Below, piece by piece: positions 46,754-54,932 of a stretch of DNA of 64,000 nucleotides. The stretch comes from JACKAF01 sp041391485 (GTDB taxonomy: Bacteria > Bdellovibrionota > FAC87 > UBA2466 > JACKAF01), in contig JAWKNY010000014.1 of the NCBI GenBank assembly GCA_041391485.1, positions 1 to 64,000 on the forward strand, read 5' to 3'. The notes under the pieces are model-generated. The model searched no databases. It was not told the origin of the DNA and saw only the letters and a list, made by a program, of their open reading frames with translations. Within the stretch, counting starts at the first letter, position 1; every line of letters begins with the position of its first letter. The translations under genes and the position numbers were made by a program.

Positions 46754-48922
46754 TTAGCTCACCGAGAAAATACCGCGTGGGATGCGGATACCCTGTTGCT
46801 CCAGTTCATCCACAAACTTCGGAATGAAACCGGTTGCGACAAACTTGCCTTGAATCTTACGATTCTTGTCCATCCCAAGTTTTCTAAACCCAAAGATCTC
46901 CTGCATGGTTACCACGTCACCCTGCATACCCACGATTTCCGTAATGCTCGTTACTTTCCGAGATCCATCTGCCAGACGCGACTGCTGAACCACAAGGTTT
47001 ACGGCTGAGGCTATCTGCTCTCGGATCGCTTTGGCGGGAAGATCCATCCCTGCCATCATGACGAGTGTTTCCATACGTGCGATACAATCACGCGGACTGT
47101 TGGAGTGAATCGTCGTCATACTTCCGTCGTGACCCGTGTTCATCGCCTGAAGCATGTCCAGCGCTTCCCCGGCACGACACTCACCGACCACGATTCGATC
47201 CGGACGCATACGTAGCGTATTGCGTACCAATTCACGAATGGACACCTCACCTTTACCTTCGATGTTCGCCGGTCGGGTTTCCAAGCGTCCCCAGTGCTCC
47301 TGCGGAAGTTGCAACTCAGCCGAGTCTTCTACCGTCAAAATACGTTCCCCTTTGGGAATGAAACTTGCCATTACGTTGAGCAGCGTGGTTTTCCCAGAAC
47401 CCGTACCACCGGAGATCACGACGTTTAAGCGAGCCTCAATGCAGGATCTCAAAAAGTCAGCCATCTCTTCCGTCATGGAACCGAACTTAATAAGATCCTT
47501 GGGTCCTAGGCGGTGCTTTGGAAACTTACGAATCGTGAGCATCGGTCCCTGGACGGACAAGGGCGGAATAATGGCGTGCACGCGCGAACCATCTACGAGA
47601 CGGGCGTCCACGTAAGGCGTTTTTTCGTCGATACGACGTCCTAGAGGCGCCACGATACGTTCAATGGTGGCCAAAAGCTGTGCGGTACCTGAGAAGGTGG
47701 CATTGGACAGCACCAGCTTACCGTTACGTTCCACAAAGATCTGGTCTTTGCGGTTCACCATAATTTCGGTAATGCTGTCGTCAGTAAGCATGTCCTGCAA
47801 CGGTCCCAGTTCCAAAGCTTCGTCGAGGATTTCCTTTACCAGGCGCTGGATCTCTTCGCGCGACTTGAAAGGGTGGACCTCTTTATCGAGTAGCTCCACC
47901 ACCACCGTCTTGGTTTTCTCACGAAGCACGGCTTTCTTTTTCGGATCGCGACCCGTTTCGGTATCGACGTTCTTCAAATCCATGGTTTCGATCAACTGAC
48001 GGTGGATGCGCTGCTTTAGGGCGGACCACTCGTCGGCGGGCTTTTCACCCTTCATGTCGGCACGGTCGAAGACGATCTCTGAAGGGCGCTTGCCTTCCGC
48101 TGCCCCTTCTTTCTTCGCCCGGTTGCCCATCAGGCGCGACAAAGCGTCTGAAGGCTTTTTCAAGGTCGCCAGTTTCTCAAGAAGCTGGTGTTCTGCAATA
48201 CTTCGGACCAGGAGGTAGTAGGCCTTGGTAATCTCTGAGCGCGCGCTGGACACGACAAACGGTTGTGCCTTGGTCAACGACGCGACGGCTACCGTTTCGT
48301 CCTCGGGTACCACCGCCACAATCTGTTTCTTCAAATTGTTCTGTACCATTTGGGGCGTGATGCCCATCTTGGGACTAAAAGCGTTCAGCACAATTTTTAT
48401 CATTTCCGACGGGAAGAGAAGGTTTTGCACCTTCTCGATAATGCGCCGGGTGTGTCTCAAAACGAGAATTTCGGGCCTGGTGACTACATAAATGAGGGAA
48501 GATAGCTCCAACGCCTTTACCGCATTGGCGTCAATCTCTGAGCCCATATCGATAACGACATAGTGATAAAAATTCATCAGGTGCTTGATGGCAACCGCCG
48601 TTTTCTCGGGGTCCATCGCGGAAAGTTGATCGGGATCCAAAACTGTAGGGATGAAATGAATGCCAGAGGGATGAGCGGCCACGTAACCCATCATGTGGTT
48701 GGCCTCAAGACGACCTTCGTGGTTGCCCAGCTCGACAAGGGTCTTCTTGGGCTTGGCACCCGTGATCATGGACAAGTCGCCGCACGCCTTGGGGTCCATA
48801 TCCACCAGGCATACGCGCTTCTTGCTGTCGACGGCCGTTGCGATGGCATAGTTGGCAGCAAAGGTGGACTTACCCACCCCGCCTTTACCACCTAAAACAG
48901 CTATAACGTGCGACTTGGACAT
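46754..48922 (-). CDS. Fusion of TadZ/CpaE (MinD-like) and TadA/CpaF ATPases
   Basis: 722 residues, unbroken. Residues 1-260 are a MinD/ParA-type ATPase (deviant Walker A GGKGGVGKSTF, VCLVDMDPKACGD, VVIDMGSEID), the TadZ/CpaE localisation factor. After a Lys-rich linker, residues 320-722 are the TadA/CpaF secretion ATPase: TDDSITEIMVNRKDQIFVER, TPYVDARLVDGSRVHAI, Walker A ISGGTGSGKTTLLNV near residue 505, Asp box LTVEDSAELQL, Walker B MRPDRIVVGECRAGEALDM, and the His box MTTIHSNSPRDC. These are separate genes in the classic tad and cpa operons. Fusion would fix the pilus motor to its polar landmark protein. Confidence 0.93.
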   Translation of the reverse strand: MSKSHVIAVLGGKGGVGKSTFAANYAIATAVDSKKRVCLVDMDPKACGDLSMITGAKPKKTLVELGNHEGRLEANHMMGYVAAHPSGIHFIPTVLDPDQLSAMDPEKTAVAIKHLMNFYHYVVIDMGSEIDANAVKALELSSLIYVVTRPEILVLRHTRRIIEKVQNLLFPSEMIKIVLNAFSPKMGITPQMVQNNLKKQIVAVVPEDETVAVASLTKAQPFVVSSARSEITKAYYLLVRSIAEHQLLEKLATLKKPSDALSRLMGNRAKKEGAAEGKRPSEIVFDRADMKGEKPADEWSALKQRIHRQLIETMDLKNVDTETGRDPKKKAVLREKTKTVVVELLDKEVHPFKSREEIQRLVKEILDEALELGPLQDMLTDDSITEIMVNRKDQIFVERNGKLVLSNATFSGTAQLLATIERIVAPLGRRIDEKTPYVDARLVDGSRVHAIIPPLSVQGPMLTIRKFPKHRLGPKDLIKFGSMTEEMADFLRSCIEARLNVVISGGTGSGKTTLLNVMASFIPKGERILTVEDSAELQLPQEHWGRLETRPANIEGKGEVSIRELVRNTLRMRPDRIVVGECRAGEALDMLQAMNTGHDGSMTTIHSNSPRDCIARMETLVMMAGMDLPAKAIREQIASAVNLVVQQSRLADGSRKVTSITEIVGMQGDVVTMQEIFGFRKLGMDKNRKIQGKFVATGFIPKFVDELEQQGIRIPRGIFSVS

Positions 48923-48934
48923 GTTTCGCCTTTC

Positions 48935-50596
48935 TTAACGCTCTCCTGCGTTTAAGCGAAACTTCCTTGTTATATCTTCCGTGCCGGCACTCGCCGTACG
49001 GATCACTTCCGGTGTGACAAAGATAATGTACTGTTGTTTATTCCGTCTAAAATTCTTCCCGCGATTCAAGTTGAACAGCGGAGATCCTTGCTGTTCCCCC
49101 TGTCCGCCTCCGCTGACACTACGGGACGGTTCCCGGTTGTATCCGGAAAGAGCTTCATCCACCGCAAAACCGCCCAAAGCCGCGGAGTCACCATTCTTGA
49201 TAATGACCTGCGTCTGGAGGGAGTTTTTTGCAATGATGGGAGCCCCCTGATTGGTACCCAAAAGTGAGTTCAACGTAATCTGCAGCCCCAGCTCCAAGCT
49301 ATCCGAACCTGGGATGGTAGCGGCTTTAACTTTGGTCACGTTCTGCACCTGCACCGGAGTCAGAGCGGAGTTACCGGTCGCGTCCACAGTACGCGTAAAG
49401 AAATCGACGGAACTCTCAATCGCTGCAGGCTGATCCGCCCTGTCTTTTACGATGATTTGCTCGGTCTTCAGAATCTTGGCGTGTCCATGACTCTTCGCCG
49501 AGTTCAACTTCGGAAAGAGCGACGACACGGTTGCCACCAAGTTCGCACTCACCTCACCGAGGCCACTATTATATTGAAAGTTACTGTTGTCAGAGACCAA
49601 GGGCGACCACGTGAAGTTGAAAGTTTTGTCGTACTCGTTGGTCAACTCCACATAGTTCATCGTGATCTTGATATCCTTGCCAGGAGCCGAAGCCGGAGGC
49701 GGTGCAATCCTAAGCAAGTCGATAATGATGGGCAGACCTCCGGTCTGTCCGCCCGCTTGCTTGGGCTTCACTTCGCCTTCGTCTGCCTTGTTTTTCTGTA
49801 CAAAAACTTCGGGCAGGTAGGTCTTGGCAATTTCAATGGCTCGATCCGCTTCAAAGTTCCCCTGCGCAGTCCCTTCCATCAAGATGTTGTTATTCAACAC
49901 CCTGACCTGGATATCTGGAGAGCCGATTTCTCGCTCGATGCGTTCCGCGATGATATTCATCGTAACTCGACTAATCTGCGCCACGTTCTTGATGGGAACG
50001 TTCTTCTTCTTGGCGTCTCGATCCTTCAACGCATCCACCACGCGGATGATGCGGACAATATCCTTCGGGAGCAGGATGTCACCATCGATAACCACGGTAC
50101 TACCAACCGGCTTAATCCGAATCCCTTCGATATCGCCGAGAAGTTCTTCAAGCTGCGAGATAATCTGACCCAAGTCTTCTCGTGTAACCCGAACGTAGTA
50201 CGTGATACGCGGCGCACCACTCGCATCATGCACCGTCATGTCTGTGTAACCAGGGCCTTTGGGAACGAGCAACAGCTTGCGCGTTTTCCCGCCGGCTCGG
50301 ATACGACGGAACACAAATAGACTGCTATCCGTCAGGTAAATGGGTCCGATTTCAAACGGAAATTCCAAGGTTCGTGAAATACCCACGGACAGAGTTATGT
50401 TTCGTGGTTCCCCGACGACTTCCTTGATGTCTCCACCTTGGGCCTCATCTTCCAGACCAGCCGGCGGCTGATCGGCTGCTGCTTCTTCTAAAGTGTCTTC
50501 GGCAAAGATTCGCGTAGTGGGTACCCACAGAGCACACAAGAGCAACACGAGCATCCAGCTCGCCGCCCTTTGCTTGTTTTTATTCACGCTTCTCAT
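48935..50596 (-). CDS. cpaC: Flp pilus outer-membrane secretin (CpaC/RcpA)
   Basis: 553 residues. Signal peptide (SWMLVLLLCALWVPTTRIFA), the pilus/SAF-like N domain (NITLSVGISRTLEFPFEIGP, KLLLVPKGPGYTDMTVHDA), a BON-like segment (SRVTMNIIAERIEREIGSPD), and the secretin channel domain: LRIAPPPASAPGKDIKITMN, LKTEQIIVKDRADQPAAIES, AALGGFAVDEALSGYNR, and the closing IIFVTPEVI. Forms the outer-membrane pore for the Flp pilus. Somewhat longer N-terminal region than the Caulobacter protein. Lies between cpaB and the ATPase fusion. Confidence 0.93.
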   Translation of the reverse strand: MRSVNKNKQRAASWMLVLLLCALWVPTTRIFAEDTLEEAAADQPPAGLEDEAQGGDIKEVVGEPRNITLSVGISRTLEFPFEIGPIYLTDSSLFVFRRIRAGGKTRKLLLVPKGPGYTDMTVHDASGAPRITYYVRVTREDLGQIISQLEELLGDIEGIRIKPVGSTVVIDGDILLPKDIVRIIRVVDALKDRDAKKKNVPIKNVAQISRVTMNIIAERIEREIGSPDIQVRVLNNNILMEGTAQGNFEADRAIEIAKTYLPEVFVQKNKADEGEVKPKQAGGQTGGLPIIIDLLRIAPPPASAPGKDIKITMNYVELTNEYDKTFNFTWSPLVSDNSNFQYNSGLGEVSANLVATVSSLFPKLNSAKSHGHAKILKTEQIIVKDRADQPAAIESSVDFFTRTVDATGNSALTPVQVQNVTKVKAATIPGSDSLELGLQITLNSLLGTNQGAPIIAKNSLQTQVIIKNGDSAALGGFAVDEALSGYNREPSRSVSGGGQGEQQGSPLFNLNRGKNFRRNKQQYIIFVTPEVIRTASAGTEDITRKFRLNAGER

Positions 50597-50627
50597 TCTG
50601 CCTCCAAGCCTTTATCCCATCCTGGGA

Positions 50628-51539
50628 CTATTGGCTTTCCCTAACCCCTTGGGCCTGGCCCCCAACGAAATCAAAGAATTTGGTTCGCGGCACCGCTGCA
50701 GGAGGCGGTAGCCGTTGGCTCCGGATCAAGTACGAGTCCGGTCCCATGATGTCGTAAAGATTGGTGGTTGCCGTTCTCTGCAGCTGTCTGTCATCCGAGT
50801 TTCGCAATAAAAGTGTGATGGAATCCGGATAAACCGTCATGACGTAAGCGATCTGCTGAGCCTGTTCCGGAGTCACTTCCAAAGTCACTGTCTGAAAGTT
50901 TTGATCCTGAGTCGCAAAGTTGAGCGTCTCCTTGTATTGCTGTTCCTTGCCTTTGCCGAACTGGCTGGATACCTTGCGCAACATCAACTGATCCACACCA
51001 TCCGGAGGAGTCGTCTGGATCGTTCGACCCGAGGCGAGAACTAAAACGTCTTGAAGGAAGACTTTGGTTTCGTTGATCGCAACACCCTTGGCTTTGTAAT
51101 CAAACTGAGCCGCCACATCGACTCGGTTACCCGGCTCGACCATGTATCCCAAGGCGCTCTTAGTATTTACCGGAATGCTGATCGCTCGCCTCGAGAGGGC
51201 AATCTGCGTATCAAGACCGGAATAAATGTTCTTGGAGATAATCTTGTTATCGAGGATATGTTCCCCCTGCATGATGGGAACAGCGGCGACCGCGTCCACT
51301 ACATCTTTGGGATCGTAGATGCGTCCCGGCGGAACCATGGCTGCAGGCACACGGATGACCTCAACGTCCGTAGGACGAATGGTCTGAAACTGCAGAATAT
51401 CCTTGGACGCCACCACCATCGGGGTGAAGTCAGCGTAGAGTTCGTTGAGGCGTTTATCCTCTCCAGACACATACTGAATCACCAGGTACATGGCGAAGAT
51501 ACTCAGAGCAATTGATAATTTTAGCGCTCTGCTTTCCAT
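50628..51539 (-). CDS. cpaB: Flp pilus assembly protein CpaB/RcpC, copy 2
   Basis: 303 residues. N-terminal membrane anchor (LSIALSIFAMYLVIQYVSG), SAF domain (PMVVASKDILQFQTIRPTDVEV), and the CpaB core (RAISIPVNTKSALGYMVEPG, NRVDVAAQF, VFLQDVLVLASGR, VTLEVTPEQAQQIAYV). RcpC/CpaB is a periplasmic part of the Tad complex that may hold the secretin to cell-wall material. Its ATG overlaps the stop of copy 1 by one base (TAATG). The two copies differ widely, so the duplication is old. Confidence 0.9.
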   Translation of the reverse strand: MESRALKLSIALSIFAMYLVIQYVSGEDKRLNELYADFTPMVVASKDILQFQTIRPTDVEVIRVPAAMVPPGRIYDPKDVVDAVAAVPIMQGEHILDNKIISKNIYSGLDTQIALSRRAISIPVNTKSALGYMVEPGNRVDVAAQFDYKAKGVAINETKVFLQDVLVLASGRTIQTTPPDGVDQLMLRKVSSQFGKGKEQQYKETLNFATQDQNFQTVTLEVTPEQAQQIAYVMTVYPDSITLLLRNSDDRQLQRTATTNLYDIMGPDSYLIRSQRLPPPAAVPRTKFFDFVGGQAQGVRESQ

Positions 51540-52456
51540 TAGCGAATTCCTTTCAGGTCACCGCCGATGGCGTCATAAAAGCGCGGCGGCGGGCGGACGA
51601 TCGGAGGGGACTTCCTTTTGGACTTCGCGTAATCGCTGTCCGGTCCCAACACATCGTCGAGCAAAGTCGTCTTAACGGTGACAGGAGCACTGTCCGCTGA
51701 ATTGCGGAGCGTAAAATAGAGCGCTCTATCGCCGTAGTTATTCACCAAATACAAAATCTTTTCCGTCTCGTCCGGGTTCAGCTGCAAGGTAATGTGCGAG
51801 TACGCGTCGGTCGGACGGGAGGTTGAGAGGTTCTCCGAACGCCCGTAATAGTCTTTGCGCCGGCGAGCATCGAACTCGGCCTTGATGTAGCCAAGCACTT
51901 CTCTATCGATGCGCGAGGGGACTTGGTTATAGATATTGCGACCGGTCGCGAGCACCAGGGCGTTTTGCACGACCGTTTTGACCTCATAAATCGTTTCACC
52001 TTTTACTTCATATGAGGGCACCACCATGACGTCGACGCGGTTGCCTGGGCGGATGAGGCGACCCACACCCGTGTGCGGGGCTACGAGCAAGGTTACGGCA
52101 CGGTTCTTCTGCTCGACTAAGCGATCCAGAACCGGTTTACCGTCCTGCTGAATCAGTTTGGTCAAAGTGATTTGCTCGTCGGCGTAGATGGGCACGTAGG
52201 TGGACTTACCGACTACATCGACGGCCGAAGTCACGGTCGACGGCTGACGAAACTTCTTAAAAACCGTGATCGTTCTCACCATGTCGGGCGTAATGGTCGC
52301 GTATTCGCCGATATTGGCGTTCGCCACGACGACACTGACTTCTTCCCCAAAATCTGCCGTCAATTCCGCCCGCTTTACGCTTACGTAAGCGGAAATGAGC
52401 ATGATGGATATCAAAAAGCAGATAGAAGAAATTATGAATGGTCTTCTATTCTCCAT
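51539..52456 (-). CDS. cpaB: Flp pilus assembly protein CpaB/RcpC, copy 1
   Basis: 305 residues. N-terminal helix (PFIISSICFLISIMLISAYV), SAF domain (SVVVANANIGEYATITPDMV), CpaB core RAVTLLVAPHTGVGRLIRPG, NRVDVMVV, VVQNALVLATGRNIY, ITLQLNPDETEKILYLVNNY. Ends with a Pro/Arg-rich SPPIVRPPPRF segment, also echoed at the end of copy 2 (RLPPPAAVPRTKFFDFVGG). Located 26 bp after a TadE-like gene. Confidence 0.9.
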   Translation of the reverse strand: MENRRPFIISSICFLISIMLISAYVSVKRAELTADFGEEVSVVVANANIGEYATITPDMVRTITVFKKFRQPSTVTSAVDVVGKSTYVPIYADEQITLTKLIQQDGKPVLDRLVEQKNRAVTLLVAPHTGVGRLIRPGNRVDVMVVPSYEVKGETIYEVKTVVQNALVLATGRNIYNQVPSRIDREVLGYIKAEFDARRRKDYYGRSENLSTSRPTDAYSHITLQLNPDETEKILYLVNNYGDRALYFTLRNSADSAPVTVKTTLLDDVLGPDSDYAKSKRKSPPIVRPPPRFYDAIGGDLKGIR

Positions 52457-52481
52457 TGCCTTCCCCTACAAAGCTCCCCTT

Positions 52482-52850
52482 TTATTCAGGCGTGCACTTG
52501 CCTGCCGCCTCTTTACAAACCCCAACCGAAACGTTGATCTCGCTGCCGTCGGAACCCTCGAGCAAAATTCTGCGTCTCGGGAGTGCGCCCGAAGTTTCCG
52601 TGTAACGGACTGCCATAAACTCACGCCCGTGGAGATCGTTCTCCACGGCGTCGACCACGAACTTCGCGCGGTTCTGCAGCCGCTGGTAGAGATTCATGGC
52701 AGAAAATTTTTGTCCTGTCTGTGCTGTCGAAATCGAATGGTACGCATTGAGCGTGTAGTAGATGAGCGAGATCACGAACGGAAGCGCCAACGCGGTTTCG
52801 ATTGCCGCTTGGCCTTTTTTGTTCTTCAGTTTTTGTCTCAGTTTCATCAT
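52482..52850 (-). CDS. TadE-like pseudopilin, copy 2
   Basis: 122 residues from the ATG at 52850 (the GTG further upstream would overlap the previous gene). Short basic leader, then NKKGQAAIETALALPFVISL: the G-Q-A-A-x-E prepilin-type motif and hydrophobic helix of TadE-like pseudopilins, cleaved by the operon's peptidase. Extracellular part of about 80 residues with two cysteines near the C-terminus (VGVCKEAAGKC) that could form a disulphide. Probably a minor pilin. Confidence 0.8.
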   Translation of the reverse strand: MMKLRQKLKNKKGQAAIETALALPFVISLIYYTLNAYHSISTAQTGQKFSAMNLYQRLQNRAKFVVDAVENDLHGREFMAVRYTETSGALPRRRILLEGSDGSEINVSVGVCKEAAGKCTPE

Positions 52851-52855
52851 AAAAA

Positions 52856-53392
52856 CTAACACGCGTTATCAGCCATTTGCTGTACTAGCCCGGAGTTCGG
52901 ATCCATTCCAAATCCAGGGGCAATACCTTGGAAAAACTTAATGCACTTATCGAATGACGGATCTCGTCCCAAATAAGCCTGAGCGGTCAACCGTATTACG
53001 CTGGGTGGTTGGCCGCCTTTGGTGAATAGCGGCGGCAAATAAAAGAGATCGATATCGTAGGACGCCTCGACGCCCCAGGACTGCTCGTCGTTGGGGTCTT
53101 TTTGTCTGATCTGAAGATCAAAGTTGCGGGCAATGCCCTGCACCCGTTCGGCATACTTGAAAAACTCCTGACGGGCGAGCCGGTCCTGAACTTCGTCGGT
53201 GCTGTACATCGACTTCAACGTACGGGCCGACATGAATGTCGCGTACTCGATATAGTCGCTCACCACTAAGGTGATGGACAGACTGAGCATAAAGAAGAGG
53301 AAAAAGAAGATCACGACCACCACGGTAATAAACTCAATGGCGGCTTGACCGTCCTGCTTCTTAAGCAACTTTTTGACTGTCACGTTCTTCAT
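52856..53392 (-). CDS. TadE-like pseudopilin, copy 1
   Basis: 178 residues from the ATG at about 53392. Leader VKKLLKKQDGQAAIEFITVV followed by a long hydrophobic helix (VVIFFFLFFMLSLSITLVV), the TadE pattern with cleavage after Gly expected. The outer part has two cysteines (DKCIKFF and the C-terminal DNAC). Ends 5 bp before copy 2 and begins inside the tail of the preceding pilin-like gene, so translation is closely linked. Confidence 0.8.
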   Translation of the reverse strand: MKNVTVKKLLKKQDGQAAIEFITVVVVIFFFLFFMLSLSITLVVSDYIEYATFMSARTLKSMYSTDEVQDRLARQEFFKYAERVQGIARNFDLQIRQKDPNDEQSWGVEASYDIDLFYLPPLFTKGGQPPSVIRLTAQAYLGRDPSFDKCIKFFQGIAPGFGMDPNSGLVQQMADNAC

Positions 53393-53657
53393 AAAAAAGT
53401 TCACTATCAAAGTGTAAGGGCCTGAGTCGTTCAGGCGCCGACGGATGCTCCGAATCGTTCAAATCCACTTCATCCGGCCCCCACTCCGAGTTCTTGATGA
53501 AGTTCTGCATGTTCGTCTGCATGGCCGTAATAAAATTATTTACGTAGTTTCCTATCGGTCCGCTCATCATGATGAATGTCGTAATGAACGCCACCGCTAA
53601 CAGTAAGAGATATTCCACAGCCGTTTGGCCGCGGTTATTTCTTAAAGCACGGACCAA
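53361..53657 (-). CDS. Flp-type pilin-like protein with acidic tail
   Basis: 98 residues from the TTG at 53657, chosen because AAAGGAG lies five bases before it; the longer open frame has no ribosome site. Leader VRALRNNRGQTAVEYLLLLA is a classic type IVb prepilin motif (G-Q-T-A-x-E-Y), followed by a hydrophobic helix and an acidic 50-residue tail, longer than in ordinary Flp pilins. The start lies inside the end of the peptidase gene, and the stop lies inside the beginning of the first TadE-like gene. Probably a minor pilin. Confidence 0.75.
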   Translation of the reverse strand: MVRALRNNRGQTAVEYLLLLAVAFITTFIMMSGPIGNYVNNFITAMQTNMQNFIKNSEWGPDEVDLNDSEHPSAPERLRPLHFDSELFYEERDSQKVA

Positions 53658-54139
53658 TGAAACTCCTTTGCTAACTCCAAAACTATAAAAGCGCACAAAA
53701 AGGCCGGGGCGAATGGCATCCGAAACGACTGGGTAGTTTCCCGCAGCCGCAGATGCTTGCGGAGACTATCAAGCGTACCCTTGACCCCGTATCGCTTGAT
53801 GAGCAGTGGAATCCCCACCACCGCACCAATCACCACGGAAACGGCCCCGAGCTTCATCACGAAGGCGGAGTTCGTCCACGCAGCTACGGCCATCAGGAGC
53901 TTCACGTCTCCTGCTCCAAAAATCTTAAAAATATAGAGCGGAAAGAAAATCAGGAAGGCAGTCCCCACCGCTGCCACGGCAATGAGTGCGGACTCAGGCC
54001 CACCCATAAAAAGGCGGACGAGTACACCCAGTCCCATGACCGGAAGAGTAATCAAATTATAGATCTTCCCCGTCTTCAGATCGGTAACGGCTGCTACTGC
54101 GAGCACCAGCCAAAGAACTATTTCGTCCCCCCACGACAT
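53642..54139 (-). CDS. cpaA: Type IV prepilin peptidase (TadV/CpaA, A24)
   Basis: 165 residues, six hydrophobic helices. The two catalytic aspartates of A24 peptidases are visible: AVTDLKTGKIYNLITLP and FGAGDVKLLMAVAAW (GxGDxKL motif). It removes the leader from Flp and TadE-like prepilins. No N-methyltransferase domain, as is usual for TadV/CpaA. Lies between the two Flp pilin genes and the minor pilins. Confidence 0.92.
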   Translation of the reverse strand: MSWGDEIVLWLVLAVAAVTDLKTGKIYNLITLPVMGLGVLVRLFMGGPESALIAVAAVGTAFLIFFPLYIFKIFGAGDVKLLMAVAAWTNSAFVMKLGAVSVVIGAVVGIPLLIKRYGVKGTLDSLRKHLRLRETTQSFRMPFAPAFLCAFIVLELAKEFHWSVL

Positions 54140-54174
54140 ACGTACCCCCTAATGGGAAGGGCCCATGTTTTCTT

Positions 54175-54357
54175 TTAGCGGCTGAAACCTTCGCCGGTGG
54201 ACATCTCACGTTCTACGTTGCGTTCCAGTCCGACAAAACCATCAAAAAAGACGTCATTGAAAAATCGGGCTACTTGAATCGCGAATATGCCACCGAAGGC
54301 CACCATCAGAACGTATTCGATGGTGCTTTGTCCGCGATTTTTTCGCCTGTTTTTCAA
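54175..54357 (-). CDS. Flp/Fap-type pilin-like protein
   Basis: 60 residues: MKNRRKNRGQSTIEYVLMVA, the type IVb prepilin motif (G-Q-S-T-I-E-Y), then a hydrophobic helix and a charged tail (RNVEREMSTGEGFSR). Second pilin of the operon, 9 bp after the first. Could be a structural or minor subunit. Confidence 0.82.
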   Translation of the reverse strand: MKNRRKNRGQSTIEYVLMVAFGGIFAIQVARFFNDVFFDGFVGLERNVEREMSTGEGFSR

Positions 54358-54366
54358 TTCGACCTT

Positions 54367-54558
54367 TTACTGCGTTCCACCAGTCATCAACTCATCAACT
54401 TTGGAGTCGATGTTATCGAACACCTTACCAATGAGCTGTTCCAAGCGGGTTTGCAGTCCTTTTCCAAGTACGCTGATTACCACCACGATTACCGCGATAA
54501 TAAGCAAGTACTCGACCGTCGTTTGGCCGTCTTCTTCTCTCAGGAATTGCGTCAACAT
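54367..54558 (-). CDS. flp: Flp major pilin candidate
   Basis: 63 residues: MLTQFLREEDGQTTVEYLLI with the prepilin cleavage motif (G-Q-T-T-V-E-Y), a hydrophobic helix (IIAVIVVVISVLGKGLQ) and a short hydrophilic end. GGAG ribosome site seven bases upstream. As the first, promoter-proximal gene of the operon it is the best candidate for the main subunit of the pilus. Confidence 0.9.
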   Translation of the reverse strand: MLTQFLREEDGQTTVEYLLIIAVIVVVISVLGKGLQTRLEQLIGKVFDNIDSKVDELMTGGTQ

Positions 54559-54610
54559 TGTTGTTTCTCCTTTGGGTGAATTAATCCTGACACAACGAGC
54601 TACATGCTAA

Positions 54611-54639
54611 ATTCTAGCAATTCCTGCGTTTTAAGTCAA
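54611..54639 (-). promoter_or_regulatory. Sigma-70-type promoter of the Flp/Tad operon
   Basis: On the minus strand TTGACT (54639-54634) and TAGAAT (54616-54611) are separated by 17 bp, close to the ideal -35/-10 pair. Transcription would start near 54604, about 45 bases before the flp ATG at 54558. No sigma-54 or FliA-type element was seen. Confidence 0.65.
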
Positions 54640-54932
54640 AGTGCGTCATCTAATAAGACATTGAATTTATTCAAGATTCCCTGTCTACTCAATATACGCT
54701 CCTTGTCATACTCTTCGGAAAAATCAATGATTTAGCTGAATAAAAAAGGCAGAAGAGCGCCTAACTTGAATACACGTTGTCTACACCTACCCCTAAGGCC
54801 CCAGAAATATGCTGCAAAGCGTTGTAAAGTGTGTTACATTGCACACACTTTTCTAAGGGTAACCAAGTCTGAAAATTGAGGTGCTTTTTGGGTTGTACTG
54901 AGCTGAAGATCCGGGTCGGCAGGGCTGCGCGT
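54640..54932. other. Intergenic region between flp operon and prc
   Basis: AT-richer divergent gap upstream of the flp promoter. It includes the prc 5' region (a run TGTGTTACATTGCACACAC near 54830-54850 is a partial inverted repeat that may be an operator). No gene supported. Confidence 0.35.

Noticed and set aside
49457..50320. Long plus-strand frame of 287 codons inside the secretin gene
   Set aside because: It is the antisense of cpaC, whose protein has full secretin motifs and sits in the operon; no ribosome site.
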